DNA of 64,000 nucleotides, taken from NCBI GenBank assembly GCA_001600355.1, contig BCJU01000008.1, positions 28,082-92,081 on the forward strand, written 5' to 3'. A model generated the notes under the pieces. That model did no database searches. It saw only the letters and a program-made list of their open reading frames with translations, and was not told where the DNA came from. The translations under genes and the position numbers were made by a program. Source of the DNA: Meira nashicola (Eukaryota > Basidiomycota > Exobasidiomycetes > Exobasidiales > Brachybasidiaceae). Below, in pieces: positions 1 through 10,864 of this stretch; positions within the stretch are counted from its first letter, which is position 1, and each line of letters opens with the position of its first letter.

Positions 1-386
1 AGGCTTACATNGAGAAAGATAAGTGCGGCGAAGTTACACGCGGAAANCTGCNCGAGCGACTTNGCCTAAAAGATAGCCGGACGGAATTACGGAATTTCCC
101 TATACTGGGTGTAAAAATTTCAATTCTTTCTTTAAAGACACTTGGTAGTCGATGAGTCGCGTCTATAACGCGGAAATTCGCTTCTCGGTTCCGTTCCGCT
201 ATATTTCATAAAGCAATTTCACATTACCCGAAATTTTTCTGATATGAAAAGGTGTTAATCTATTTGAATTTTATTTAAGAGCGAAAAAATTCATATCCTT
301 ACGATCACTAGTTCGCTACGTTACATTCATAAACCATTTCTATTTAGCTAGAAGGAAAACACCGACTATGGACGATAATTCAAGCG
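1..386. other. Left-edge sequence without a recognisable gene
   Basis: AT-rich sequence with several N positions. I see no open coding frame of useful length and no repeat shared with the rest of the window. It leads into the RTA1-like gene and may hold its promoter, but no clear TATA box is visible. Confidence 0.5.
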
Positions 387-1614
387 ATGATATTCTCGCC
401 ACCTTCATCCGTATGTGACGACAACGAAGTATATAGAGAGAANACAAANATACTGATAAATACATTATCATTCACAACAGCATATAAGCCAAGTGCAACC
501 CCACACGACATTTTTTGCGCAATTTTNATTCTGCTTTGTGTCATTTATGTATATCACATTCTCAAGAAGCGGGATTGGTGGGCCTTCTGTTTGCCAGTCG
601 GGTGCATAGGTAGGNGGTCAATTGAATTAAAGGTCTTTGAGAACNTAGAAGCGATGCTGATTGCCTTTCTTCCTGGATTTTATAGTGCAAGCGGTTGGGT
701 ATCTCAATCGCGTCAAATTTGCGGAACATCCTACTTTCGGGTATTATTTCTCCGGCGATCTTTTTGTCACAATTGCGCCAGTTGCTTATCTAGCATTCTG
801 TGAGTATCGGTTTCCCCTAAGCTGATTAGAAACTACGTTGTGTCTCACTTATAGACGCCAACAAATCTTTCATTTGCCAGATTACATCGTTTTTGCAAGA
901 ATGACCTATAATTTAATCCGTGACGATCGAGTTGAATCAAAAGGAAGTTTGACAATTCTACCAAACAGGGTTTTCAAGACAATTTTTGTTTTGAGCGATA
1001 TTTTGACTTTTTTAGCACAGGTATATAACAATCTTGACAGCGTATTTTTACATTTTATTGAACTGAATTTTTTTTTCGCCATTTAGACCATTGGCGGTAT
1101 AATGCAAATCTTCCATAGTGTGGCTTCGATAGGAAGAATCGTTCTGATTCTTGGTATAGCGGCTCAATCGTTATCGTACTTTATCTTCACACTTATTATT
1201 ATCCGCAGCATTTCCCGATGGGGTGTACGGTCTGACGATCATCTTTAGAGAGCATGTATGCGGACATATCATATGCTCCTCTTCGGATCATTTTGCATTC
1301 TGGTATGTGCACAAAGTATAAAAAGGCAATACATGTGCAGATCTTATGTTTGGCGCTAATTCTTTATTTCTCTCGTGTCCTGTAAAATGCAGCTTCGATC
1401 GATTTATCGGTGTATCGAACTTCCTACACGGCCAAACGGAATTCTTGCGAAAAGCGAAATAGCATTCTTTAGATTGGATGCCACTCCTCTAGCGTTGGCT
1501 ATTGCGACTTTCGCCTTCTTTTGGCCTTCAAATTACTTGAATTTATCAAGATCTTGTACTGGGTTAGATGTTCATTCGAAAGGCTCCTCAATGTGGCTTC
1601 ACACGATAGATTGA
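387..1614 (+). pseudogene. RTA1-like lipid-translocating exporter, five exons, one in-frame stop
   Basis: RTA1 family proteins are fungal seven-helix membrane proteins linked to lipid movement and toxicant resistance. Splicing by eye gives exons 387-609, 686-799, 881-1020, 1087-1302 and 1393-1614, all with GT-AG ends and phases that agree, for a 304-codon product, normal for the family. Family hallmarks seen: YKPSATPHDIFCAIF at the start of helix 1, KRDWWAFCLPVGCIVQAVGY, RVFKTIFVLSDILTFLAQ, and RSIYRCIE followed by LDATPLALAIATFAFFWPS near the end. The one defect is a TAG at 1246-1248 in the loop before helix 6. Skipping it would need a 24-bp intron, shorter than the other introns here (66-90 bp). 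Identity is solid. Whether it still works depends on that codon. Confidence 0.8.
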
Positions 1615-1904
1615 TAATCTTACTATTATTTAATGGTTACCGAGGTTGTACACATTGTTGCAATCTAGTCTGATTCAAAAGCAAAAAAAAAATCGCGGAA
1701 ATTGTAAAATTTACATGCTTCGTCGTAGCAACGATTTTCATTTCTCCCTCCATTGAATTTCTGACAGTGGGAATTTAATAGACATAAGTCGGACTGAAAG
1801 TGCAGACCCCAGAAGTGAAAAGCTTACGAAGCTGAGGCCAAATTTTCATTTATTAGGAAAAAAATCCGAGGCACACAATCAAATAGAACATCCGATTGTC
1901 CAAA

Positions 1905-2323
1905 ATGAATCGATTGCCTACATCGTTCATAACGACTTGTCTATGCATTTTGCTCGCGCTGATTGCCTTTCTTATCACATTGCCCCTGCGAGGTATTTAT
2001 GTGCGTAGGAGGGCTGGCTGCCTGGATAAAAGTTTGGCCAAGATTTTTATGTCAAGAAATAAAAAAAAGATGTGTTCAAAAAAAGGCTTTCTTGCGTCTC
2101 TGACTTTATCGCAAATACTTAAAATTTATTTCCTTGCATACAGACAGCTTCTATGCCATTCGAACAATGCGCTTGCGCGCATGAGCTGCGTACTCCATTA
2201 TCTATCGAAACTTTTCCTATTGGTTCAAGAAGCTGTCAAAGCAAGCAATCAACAGTAGAAGCAGGGTATTCGGATTTGCCGTACCTTCTTGACGGGCTTC
2301 CTTGCACAGAAGCAGAAAAGTGA
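1905..2323 (+). CDS. Candidate small secreted protein, two exons
   Basis: ATG at 1905 opens a hydrophobic N-terminus (CLCILLALIAFLITL) typical of a signal peptide. A 155-bp intron at 1993-2147 (GTATTT...ACAG) joins it in frame to an exon rich in cysteine and proline. The product is 87 residues and ends at TGA 2321-2323. Mature part begins near SMPFEQCACAHELRTPLS and has four cysteines. If a very short 31-bp intron (2320-2350, GTGAGC...CCAG) is used, the protein gains about 23 residues, a fifth cysteine, and stops at 2417. I do not recognise a family. Size, signal peptide and cysteines fit fungal effector-like proteins, but that is inference. Confidence 0.4.
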
Positions 2324-2489
2324 GCAAATAAACATTCACTATTTTTCCAGTCGAACCCTCTTCCTCCGAAACGGTCATCATTGTTATGGCTATGTGAAGG
2401 AAGGTGGATTGGTTTGAGAATGATCGATCATGACACCTTCTAATCAAACAATCTGACTTCAAAAATACAAAAGCAAATACCTCAAACAA

Positions 2490-3153
2490 ACGAGCGCGAT
2501 CACAAAGATTCAANCGAGCAAAAACAGGTTGTTCGCTTCCTCTTTGCTCCTTGACTTTGCAACGTCGTCCGCTTGTAATTCTGACTTGCGTCCAATGAAT
2601 GTGACCTGCTTTTTTTGTCATCGTCACATTCATACTTTGTCAGATACGACACAACTTTAGCGCAATGCGATTGCAGGCACATCTAAAAGCCACAAAGAAA
2701 ATTGAATCCGCTTAGCAGATGATCTAACGCGCTGACCAAATAAAGTTTTTCCCAACAGATGCTCGCGAAAGTCTTGCAAATGCGGAGAATGCCCTACCAA
2801 TAAGAATTTTAAAGATCGCAGATAGGCTCTTTTGGGGGAGCACAATCAAAGTTGATGTGATCTGAGTGCGTTTTATGGTCCTCTTCGTCGCATTTGCTGG
2901 TGAAGTTCTTCATGCTTTGCCTTTTTGACTCTGAACTGATTGCCTCTAGTTCTTTCCACACTTTTTCATGAGATAACTCCGATCCATATGTCATAGGATG
3001 ATACCCTAGCCTGTGAGGTCGGAATGCAACCCTCTTATCACTCTCGGCAAGTTCCTCTTCTGAATGTTGCGTACTTTCGCTGCTTGTGTCGGCTTCAAAG
3101 TTTTCGAAAGATTCATTGTTGGATCTCACTGCCTCCATTTCTGAAACACCCAT
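2490..3153 (-). pseudogene. Acidic repeat-family gene, copy 1, decayed 3' part
   Basis: ATG at 3153 opens a 114-codon frame with an acidic N-terminus (SSESTQHSEEELAESDKR) then HPMTYGSELSHEKVWKEL and INFDCAPPKEP. The same order (acidic stretch, YGPELLYK, FQLSAPKK) is seen in the gene at 63604-63984, so the two are paralogues. Beyond the stop at 2809, DNA down to about 2490 still matches the copies at 44540-45060 and 20990-21175, but frames shift and stops appear. Function unknown. The conserved downstream DNA suggests the ancestral gene was longer, probably with an intron ending in TTTTAG near 2685. Confidence 0.5.
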
Positions 3154-3566
3154 TTTTTTTCAATGAATTGGGGTCAGGCACACGCTTCAACAGCCACACT
3201 GAGATATTTTCTTTTTGTGAGATTCCGTATAGCTCTCTTGCATGGATAACAGTGAAGAAGGGAACAGAAAAATACCTGAACAGCTTACCTTTGCAGTTTT
3301 ATACAGACGGATCCTTTCTACCGATAGATTGCAATGCGACAAAAGCAATTCTTTGCTCCCTAAATGTTGAATCGTGTCGCGAAGCACCTTTATTCTACCA
3401 TCCGGTGCTCGCTCTTATTCTCTCTCCACAATTCTTGCCAGACTTTCCTCGGAAGAAAAATAACATGGTTTCCTTTGTTCTGGCTTTTTATCCTTTGTTT
3501 TGGCCTTTTCCCTTTGTCCCACGCGGTCAGGATCAGACTTTTCTTCCAACACCCTTATTTCCCAAA

Positions 3567-4108
3567 TTAGCTTGCAATGGCTCTCCTTTGTTCTTCATAC
3601 ATTGGTGTGATGCATTTTACATTATCTTTCTTCCTTGTTTCAAGATCAAGATAATAAAAGGGGCAATGCGATGGGAAAGAGACATCTTCCGTTAGTAATC
3701 TGGCACAATCTAGTAAGATGTAGGGTCGAGTGCGTTCCTGCCAGTCTTGTAACGTTTCCTGTACGGTATACAGAATATTTCCATTCAGCACTTCTGTGTC
3801 CATACCGTCACTTAGAGTGTTCTTTTGAAAACGATATTTCCATTGGTAGCCAAAGCACTGCCACTAGAAGCTTGAGAGAATCAGTGAAAAGCTCATAGTC
3901 ATATTGCCTTGCGTTGTCAGGCGATGAAATCTGGAAAATTCAACTCAAGATTACATACTTTCGTACAAAAACGGTCGTCAAATCGGAAGACGCGTGTCGG
4001 TCCTTTGCGAAAATTTCTGCTGAGGTATCCTCGGCTGCTTGAATTAAAAAGAGCGGGACCTCTACAATGCGCATTGCTGACAATGAAAGAGTAGCCGTTT
4101 TCTCGCAT
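3567..4108 (-). CDS. Unknown protein, two exons
   Basis: Exon 1 (4108-3959) starts at ATG and ends at a consensus GTATGT donor. A 95-bp intron (3864-3958) ends in CTAG, and exon 2 (3863-3567) continues in phase to a stop. The 148-residue product reads as normal protein, with DDRFCTK joined to WQCFGYQWKYRFQKN, then ILYTVQETLQDWQERTRPYI. Four to six cysteines are spread through it. No signal peptide or domain is recognised. The frame is open upstream of the chosen ATG, so a longer N-terminus or an upstream exon is possible. The opposite-strand open frame over 3024-3695 looks like a shadow. Confidence 0.45.
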
Positions 4109-4469
4109 TTGTTTCAGAGTTGCGGTGTTTTCTACCTGAGCCCGTTTCAAAGTCAGATTTGCCAGCAGATCGTGTACCTGAAGTTGTCCTCAACCGTGGT
4201 AGCTGACCATTCAGCGGAGCTTTGATTAATTAATGACAATCTTTGGCTCAGTATACGGACTGATACACCTATAGGAGAGCATTTCTGAACAGCAGTAAAC
4301 CAGTGCTAGCACGAATCATGTGTTTTGCTTCGTGTTTGCCTGTAATATCTTGATCAAACCTATAGAATCCGGAACACTAACGTCTATGAAGAAAAGCCTA
4401 CTTCACTGTACACGTTAAAGTGAAGTGTAGATTGATTTGCCCTCCCTCTGGTAATTAAGGAAAACAGAT

Positions 4470-4838
4470 CTGCTTTCTCACAAGGTATGCAATTCCATAG
4501 CTTAGGCCAATTGTGGCTGCAGAAGCTTCAGAATTATTTTGACGTATAAAACGTTCAACAAGAGTCGAGATAAAGAATGCTGTAGATGCAGAAATTGCAG
4601 CTAGTGGCAATAAAATTCTAGCTACACGATCTGATAAACCTTGAAATGTTGAACATTTAGAAAATGCTTTAGAGATTGCTTGTGAAATGTTGGAAAGTGA
4701 GTTTTTATGAACTAATTATGTCACTTGAACAAATAAAGGACTTACTAAATTTCTTGAGCCAGCATAAACGTGCATACCGGGTTGTTTGATTACAGGAACA
4801 CTTTCGCCTGTTATTGAAGATTCATCAACAGCACTACA
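4470..4838 (-). pseudogene. P1B-type (copper/heavy-metal) ATPase fragment
   Basis: Minus-strand reading gives AVDESSITGESVPVIKQPG followed by MHVYAGSRNL, the actuator-domain TGES motif of P-type ATPases in the form typical of heavy-metal pumps. A GTAAGT intron of about 34-60 bp follows. Then FQGLSDRVARILLPLAA leads into the next membrane helix, matching the segment before the CPC metal-binding helix. The fragment stops before CPC and before the phosphorylation domain, so it cannot encode a working pump. It abuts the receiver-domain fragment on the other strand at about 4838, marking a rearrangement joint. Confidence 0.7.
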
Positions 4839-4856
4839 GGACTAGGACCTGAAACG

Positions 4857-5667
4857 ATGATGCTTGTAAGAAGTGGACCACACATTTTGCTTATTCCGCC
4901 TTTTGGTCCGTCTACTTGGAAGATTTTGAATCAAATATTGATGGCTCCAATGGGTACAGGTATCATTAGAAACAAAGCGAATGAGCTTGCGCAAGCGGCA
5001 GCAACAAAGATCGATCTTTCCGGATCCAATAGACCGATAGTGTATATAGCGGCTCATCAATCAGCAGAACAAAACGAAAAAGATTATTTCTGAGCGATCA
5101 ATACCAATCGCGAAAGCAGATCAAAGTCAAGAGTCTACTGTTAGGGAAGATCTTTCGCTTTTCTCGACACTTTCACCGCCAAGTGCTGATACAACGGCAT
5201 ATACGCCTACAAGAACTATTATTTAGACGAAGCTAGATTGCAAATCTTCTGCTCTCACAAGAGCCTTTAAAATTCTATCGAATTTCTCCATTCTCGCCGT
5301 TGAAGATAATCCGATTAACATGCGTTTGCTTACAACTGTCTTGCGCAAATTGAACGTCCCAGTCACGGAAGAAAAAGGTGGGATGGAAGCTGTAGAAAAG
5401 TTGAAATCTTACAAGCCAACGATCGTCTTGTTAGACACATCTTTACCTTTGATGGATGGTTTTGATGCTTGCATTGCTATGCAAGAATTCAACTTGCCCA
5501 TCCGACCAAAAATCATTGCAATCACTGCCATGAGCACACGTCAAAATAATCATCAAGGCTTACACGTTTGCGGAATGGATGAATGGCAAACGAAATCTGT
5601 AAGCATTAAAACATTTAAAACTAAAACCACTCAATTGCGACAAGAACATGGAAATTCGATCAAATGA
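4857..5667 (+). pseudogene. Hybrid histidine kinase C-terminus with receiver domain, broken
   Basis: The 3' part (about 5290-5667) encodes a response-regulator receiver: ILAVEDNPINMRLLTTVL, the phosphoacceptor Asp in IVLLDTSLPLMDGFDA, IIAITAM, and the conserved Lys in MDEWQTKSVSI. The VEDNPIN and GMDEWQTK forms are usual at the C-terminus of fungal hybrid kinases. Upstream sequence (GPHILLIPPFGPSTWKILNQ) is probably the linker of the same gene. It is broken by a frameshift at about 5093 and a TAG at 5224-5226. No kinase or ATPase domain is present. Related receiver fragments lie at 21175-22268 and about 37230-37450. Confidence 0.75.
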
Positions 5668-6607
5668 AAAATGCTTCTGCCAGACTAAAATCCAAAACAA
5701 AAACTATGAACAATACCCCCCTTTTCTCTAGGTCATTTGTCATCTTTCATGTTATTCTATTCTTTGTGCTCTTTATTTCTTGTTGACGTAAAGGACGGCT
5801 ACCACATGTTGATCTCCTATTTTAGCGTTGATCTGATATTGATTGGATTCCACAGTTACAGGTCTANTCAGCGAGAAAAATGGAAGACTCATCAGATGNG
5901 TNTAACTTTGCATAACTGTNATATGCACTCACAGATTCTTGACAAAATATTTCAATCCAACTTAGAGCCAAGCAGATCTCTGAGATTTTAGCCAACGCAT
6001 CAATTTTATGAAATGCAAATTCAATTTACTCGTCTTACTGTTTGATTCCTTCAAAAATGCTTTNGACGACGACACTACTTTTTGTAATTTATGACAAGAA
6101 GAGAAAAAATCCAANNTCGTCCTTCCAGCCCCGAANAAGGCAGAGAGGGAGCATTCACATTTATGGCATGNCGAATGCTACAAGTATGCCATGAGACGGC
6201 TTAAAGAGAAGAAATCGAGAGGAGGACGACAGACACGCTGGAGACGCCCGCCGCTGTAATAGGCTCACGATGCTAGAGCATGACAAGAAGGAAAGAAATG
6301 CTTTGTTTACCTTATCTCAAATCAATCAAGCTCATTCGTTGGGGAACGGCAGTAGCCTTGCAAGTGGCGAGATTTTCCCAACAGCCGTTTCCAGTCGTTG
6401 TATCAACCAGCTACGCATCGAAAATGATGTTTCAAAAGATTGCGCAAGTAAGAGAAATCTTTGTTATTCATCTAGATTTACCGCAACAATACTTATACGA
6501 TCGGCTATTAAGTACCTCGTCAGATAAGTGATCACGTGCGCCTATAACGTAAGAGATAGCAGATTCATTATCCCGCGCTTGCTATTCAAGAATACACGGT
6601 ACAGGCG
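5668..6607. other. N-containing stretch without a convincing gene
   Basis: Contains many N positions between 5860 and 6170. Two overlapping open frames at 6270-6531 both read somewhat like protein (for example NGSSLASGEIFPTAVSS), but neither has a recognisable domain. I could not decide between them, so none is called as a gene. Confidence 0.4.
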
Positions 6608-6755
6608 CAAGGCTCATAATGCTTACGTCATCCATTCAGCATAAACAAAATCGGCTTCACAGGTCAAGAGAGGAATTTGGCTTCAATGGATCAGATCATG
6701 GAAGACGACCACGCTTCGCAACGTAGAACACGCGATCCTTTGTAGAAGAGTTGAT
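6608..6755 (+). repeat. Dispersed repeat, copy also at 41376-41515
   Basis: The two stretches share the order GCGCAAGGC, TTA(C/T)GTCATCC, CAGGTCAAGAGAG, TGGAAGACGACCACGCTTCG and CAAC(G/A)TAGAA in the same orientation, with small indels between. No coding function is evident. In this copy it runs straight into another repeat (6760-7170). Confidence 0.6.
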
Positions 6756-6759
6756 TCGC

Positions 6760-7170
6760 AAAGCAGCATCGTTTGAGATGTTTAAAATTTGACCCATCTT
6801 TAACTCTAGATGTCGTTTGTTCGGACATAGAGTACAAACAATATTACGATTTTTTTTCTTAGCTTTCGAAAAGCACGTCAAGTGCCAAATCTGATCTGAA
6901 ATTATCTTCAGTGAGCGCGATAGAGGCAATGCCTGAAGCTAGCTGGGTTTTCCTTGCTCTCATAAGGGATGGTTTAGTACTTGCAAAACAAGGAAAATTA
7001 CTTTGGTATCTAAAGATACGGTACCTGCAGTTACCAACCCTTCAGACACGAAAGAATGGGTTTCCCGAGATTGTCCATGCCCCAGCCATATACGAGACCA
7101 CGCTCTACTGAGCGATAACATTACGTAATGGTTTCTATTGTGTGACAGAATAATCTATTCGCTGCCTGGG
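6760..7170 (+). repeat. tRNA-derived SINE-like repeat, copy 1
   Basis: Shares with 20430-21010 and 44220-44540 the string CTTAGCTTTCGAAAAG, a middle segment with CAATGCCTGAA, a tRNA-like A box (GGATGGTTTAGTACTTG) and, about 75 bp on, TACGGTACCTGCAG. The B box is damaged here. Flanking 6750-6800 also matches 20430-20470 (CAAAGCAGCATCGTTTGAG). The tRNA-like promoter followed by a non-tRNA tail is the usual build of a SINE. Not expected to code. Confidence 0.5.
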
Positions 7171-7189
7171 CTTTGACCGAAATGCGCAA

Positions 7190-7690
7190 ACGATTTTGCT
7201 GCAGCGAGTCATAGGCGCAGCGACCGATGGCAATCATGCGGCTTTGCTCTCGAAAGCATACTTGCTGTATTTCGATACGGTAGCTCCTTGCCTTGAGGAT
7301 TTNACCGCTTCTCGCATCTCATTCACTTCGACAAACGTGATGATAAATACCGCTTCGCAGAACGGATGGCCAGCATAGTCGCTAAAATGGAGGCATTAAG
7401 CGGACTTGCCCGTTGTCCAAGTTGGACATTGATCCTGATAAGCTCTTTTGACGACAAGATTTCGCAGATTCATTGTGATGCACGCTTGGGTCATTGAATC
7501 CATCGCATCGATTTGATGGAAGCACTAATGCTTACCTTTCCGTCCACCAACTTTGAGATCAAAACCTCCGCGCGGATGTTACATAATTTAGTCCAATTNA
7601 AGGTGAGGCCAATACNACGGGGCGAGATCATCAACCACGCGCACTTTTTCATACGATTTCTGGCCTTTGCCATCTTGTAGCTATGAGGAG
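7190..7690 (+). pseudogene. Decayed unknown protein gene
   Basis: Two consecutive frames read as protein but are out of register. The first gives IGAATDGNHAALLSKAYLLY and FDTVAPCLED. After an N at 7304 a second frame gives HLIHFDKRDDKYRFAERMAS then IVAKMEALSGLARCP, ending at 7494-7496. A third piece, TFPSTNFEIKTSARMLHNLV then EIINHAHFFIRFLAFAIL, follows to about 7679. This looks like one gene cut by frameshifts, or exons I could not join. I do not recognise the family. Confidence 0.35.
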
Positions 7691-7754
7691 AAGAAAACAA
7701 TCAGTGAAATTTTGGATAAAGTTTAAAAAAAAAACTTGAGGGCTTCGAGAACGA

Positions 7755-9933
7755 TCACGGTGTAGTATAAACGCAGGCAGAGTGCACAGACTCGCTTGCT
7801 ACTCGCGGCACATCCAGGTATGATCAGACTTATCCTCGCAACACCCCTTCCCTCTTTGTTCGTATCAAAATACGTCACTGATCTACGCGAGAAAGAATTG
7901 TGTTACCTACCTTCTTCGATTTAGCAATTCGTGATGCTTTCAAGAAGTAAATGCTTCATGTTCTTGCTCTTTAATGTAATTACGTAGCCACATGACGTTC
8001 ACGCAGAAGAGAGAGCGTGCAGATTTAGGTGCAAAATTGCTATNTTATGTCGAGGACGATAACATACATTACCTGTATTGATACGTGGTTTTGTCGACNN
8101 AGAGCTCCTTTTTCATATTTACGTGTAGCCTGCTTACTTTTTCAAGATAATGGCAAAATTTTCGCACAATTTTAACTCGGATCGTAACGATCCGATTTGA
8201 ACAGCATCAGGATGGCCAAACTAGCAATATTGGAGTTCTTCGAAATCTTGGCGAATCGAATCGATCTCCACAANAAAGACACTTTCTACAAACACAGGCA
8301 TGCTCTACCTGTTTCTTCGTGCAGCCGATCCAATCTTCCGATTTCGGTAGCCTATGTGTCATGAGAACAGAAAGATTGTATAAATTGGGCTNAGGCAGNA
8401 ATAACTGATACTCCGCTAATTCACTACCTTTGACCTACTCCTCATGGTCTTGCAGCATGTACGGCATGTGAAAAGCCCCTATAATGCATCATNACACACT
8501 GTTGATGATGCCANATCAAAAAATCGTCACGCGGCCACGAGACTGGCGGCAGACGGAATCTCTCACTTCCAAAGGTCTTTCCGTGGTACGCGCGTAATCT
8601 CCCAGATCGATCATGAAATACGTGAACAGTCCATTGGACGGCATCTGACGTGTGAAGAGCATTATTACACCCTTCATGTACGTATCGAGATGCACAGNGC
8701 CTTGGCCATATTGACAGTTCGAATCGATCAAAAGCATGCGAGATTTTATCTTCCAGTAGAAGGCCCATCCAAGGATGGAAGAGCCACTCTCCAGTGTATC
8801 CCAAAAGTTCTTCATATATCTGCGAGGTTAAGATGTTGTGCATATGTGAAAAAGTCAGCCGGGCTTTACAACGTTTCCTTCGCGCTNCACTCACGTCTGG
8901 CCGNCTGAAAGGTACGATATGAGAAGCGGTACAATCCCAATACGGTTCGTCAGTAATCAGACAGATTGAATCCCGCGCGACAAGATCCCATCGAAACTTG
9001 TTCTGGACATGAGAGAGTGTNTTTAGCGCATAAGAAGTAGAGAAGATNCTTCGTAGAGACTAACCTGATTTGTTGACGATCTCTTAGAATCGCTTTGAGT
9101 CGATGTTGCAGGAGATGATGCCGCGGGTCTTCCTCTTCTTTTCCCTATTGGGCCTCTCCGAAAAATCTCTTGTGGCATTTCNAGCGAANGGGAGTCTGGA
9201 AGTGGTCTTGAAGTCAGAATGACTTATCAAATAGGGCAGACAGCAATGNTTTTTTTCTCACCGTTAAAAGTCAANACATATTTACCGGGAGTCGGTACAG
9301 ANTTCATGTCCACTGCAGTGCAACTTTCGCTTGCAACAAGCGTGATTGATCCAAACGCTTCAGGCTCCAGACTCGTACATGTGGAAATGCAGTAGAAAAT
9401 GAAGGGCCAATTGAGGTCTGCACTGGCTTCTAAGGATGCGATCGGTAAAATGCAGATTCTTTCTCCTGTCGATATGTACACCTCTATCGACCTTGAATTG
9501 GGCCAGCTTGCCATAGACAGCGGGTAATGGATAGGAGCAATTTGGTTCTCCGATGAGACTGAAAAATCCATATCGAGTTCAATCAAGACGATGTACTATC
9601 ACTCTCTAGCGTGCTTAGATGATGGCTGGGAATGAGGAAATTGTATGCGCACATCAAAATCGAGTATGAACCTGCTCGCTGCAACACGCTAAAATTCGTC
9701 ATCCACACAAATTGTGCATATGGTNCCTGGGCTGCGTCAGCGCTCTTCTCTCGTCAACNATCTGCCTCTTACTNAAAAAAATTGGCATTGCAGTAACAAG
9801 AGAAGCATTCTAGATTTCCTTAAATGCTTCGATAAGAGCTAATTTGCGGAGTGCGCAGTAAGCAGGCACCTACTAGACATATTCTCTAAGAAGAATGAAG
9901 GTGAGCAGCTTTTGTTGGATCCTAGGCAGTACT
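7755..9933. repeat. 2.2-kb duplicated module with HNH gene, copy A
   Basis: Matches 46050-48233 in the same orientation across its whole length, from CGCAGGCAGAGTGCA through CTACTCGCGGCACATCCAG to GAAGGTGAGCAGCTTTTGTT. It covers the HNH gene plus about 690 bp downstream of the gene and about 360 bp upstream. Both copies carry small indels and substitutions. Copy A has many N positions and copy B almost none. Confidence 0.85.
8442..9571 (-). pseudogene. HNH_2-type nuclease gene, copy 1 (many N positions)
   Basis: Exon 1 starts at ATG 9571 with MDFSVSSENQIAPIHYPLS. Later exons give FRWDLVARDSICLITDEPYW then DCTASHIVPF (first HNH histidine), IYEELLGYTGEWLFHPWMG and DKISHAFDRFELSI (second half of the HNH site), and VHVFHDRSGRLRAYHGK near the C-terminus. 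The exon plan matches copies at 31769 and 46751. HNH endonucleases cut DNA with one metal ion; the role of this fungal family is not known to me. The sequence is blurred by N at several codons, so I cannot tell an intact gene from a pseudogene. I lean to pseudogene because the near-identical copy at 46751 is broken. Confidence 0.6.
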
Positions 9934-10590
9934 CTTCTATTCTTTGAGGACACAAGTTCTCTAAGGATTGCACGGAGACAATCGTTCTGAAGCGTTGTAT
10001 CGATTGCAAATCTCGAAAAATGGTCATAAAATAGTTCAACTTTGGCTGTATTTTAAGGGGCGCGCAAATCTTACGAAAGTTCTCCCATATCAATTAGTTG
10101 AAAGAGAGATCAAGTTTGCGGTAGGGAATTATTGATAAGTGCTTTTCGAACCTTCAAACCAAAGATACTACAGTACTTCGGAATAGATCATCGACGCATG
10201 ACGATTGTTCATAACCGTAATCCTATCGAAGAAAGGTACAATTACAATACAATTCTCGTCCATGCCAACGTGTCCGTCATCAAACTTTACTTTCACGTTC
10301 ACAAGAGTATCTTGTTCGGAAACTGTTGTGTTGGATTTACGTCTCGAAATTGTTGTAAAAGGAAAAACAACAAATTTTAGATTAGAAGATGATTTACAAA
10401 ACATCGGAAATGTACCAAAAGGACGAGAAGATCGTCCGTGCGAAGCAGCTGTGTCTTGCATAGAAGCATGTATTCATGTACAGTAGCGAAAAAGCCAAAC
10501 TATCCTGGCTGACGGGCGTGATCAGGCTCTGCGCTAATGAGAATGAGAACCATGTGGTTTTGCATCAATATTTCACACGTATCTTAGAAT
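9839..10590 (-). pseudogene. Unknown repeated gene (family F), copy A
   Basis: Minus-strand frame from ATG 10461 gives VVFPFTTISRRKSNTTV, LVNVKVKFDDGHVGMDEN and IVPFFDRITVMNNRHASM, then hits TAG after SEVL. The copy at 60941-61600 continues from the same point (SEALKYLWFEGWKSICQ) for about 110 more codons, so the TAG is a mutation here. Remnants of that continuation lie at 10093-9839. The copies align over about 650 bp in the same orientation. Opposite-strand open frames exist but have stops in copy B, so minus is taken as coding. No family is recognised. Confidence 0.5.
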
Positions 10591-10864
10591 GCCTGCTGCA
10601 GACGGGCCTGAATTCCTCGTAGTTGAGAGGTTAGCGCCATGTTATCCGCAACGAAAACGGGGGTTTCCAAAACGCGCGCAGAATTAATATCAGACGTACC
10701 AGTATGTAGTTTTGCACTTTAACCCGTCGACCCTCTTGGCATAAAACCGTGCCAATGGTGCAAGGTACCTTTACATCGATTTATGAACTGGCTGTCACCT
10801 TTCCTTGACGTTTTACAAATCTCATCACCTTTTCTTACCCTCCTTTTCCCTGATAATCAACAAA

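Noticed and set aside
1225..2350. Mini-introns of 24-31 bp as a general feature of this genome
   Set aside because: Each case has another explanation (nonsense codon, alternative stop, longer acceptor), and the well-supported introns measure 57-155 bp.
3024..3695. Long plus-strand open frame of 223 codons
   Set aside because: It lies antisense to two minus-strand coding regions, one of them a paralogue-supported frame, and reads as Phe/Pro-rich shadow text.
10132..10486. Plus-strand frames over family F copy A
   Set aside because: The matching frames in copy B contain several stops, whereas the minus frame is open in both copies apart from one defect each.
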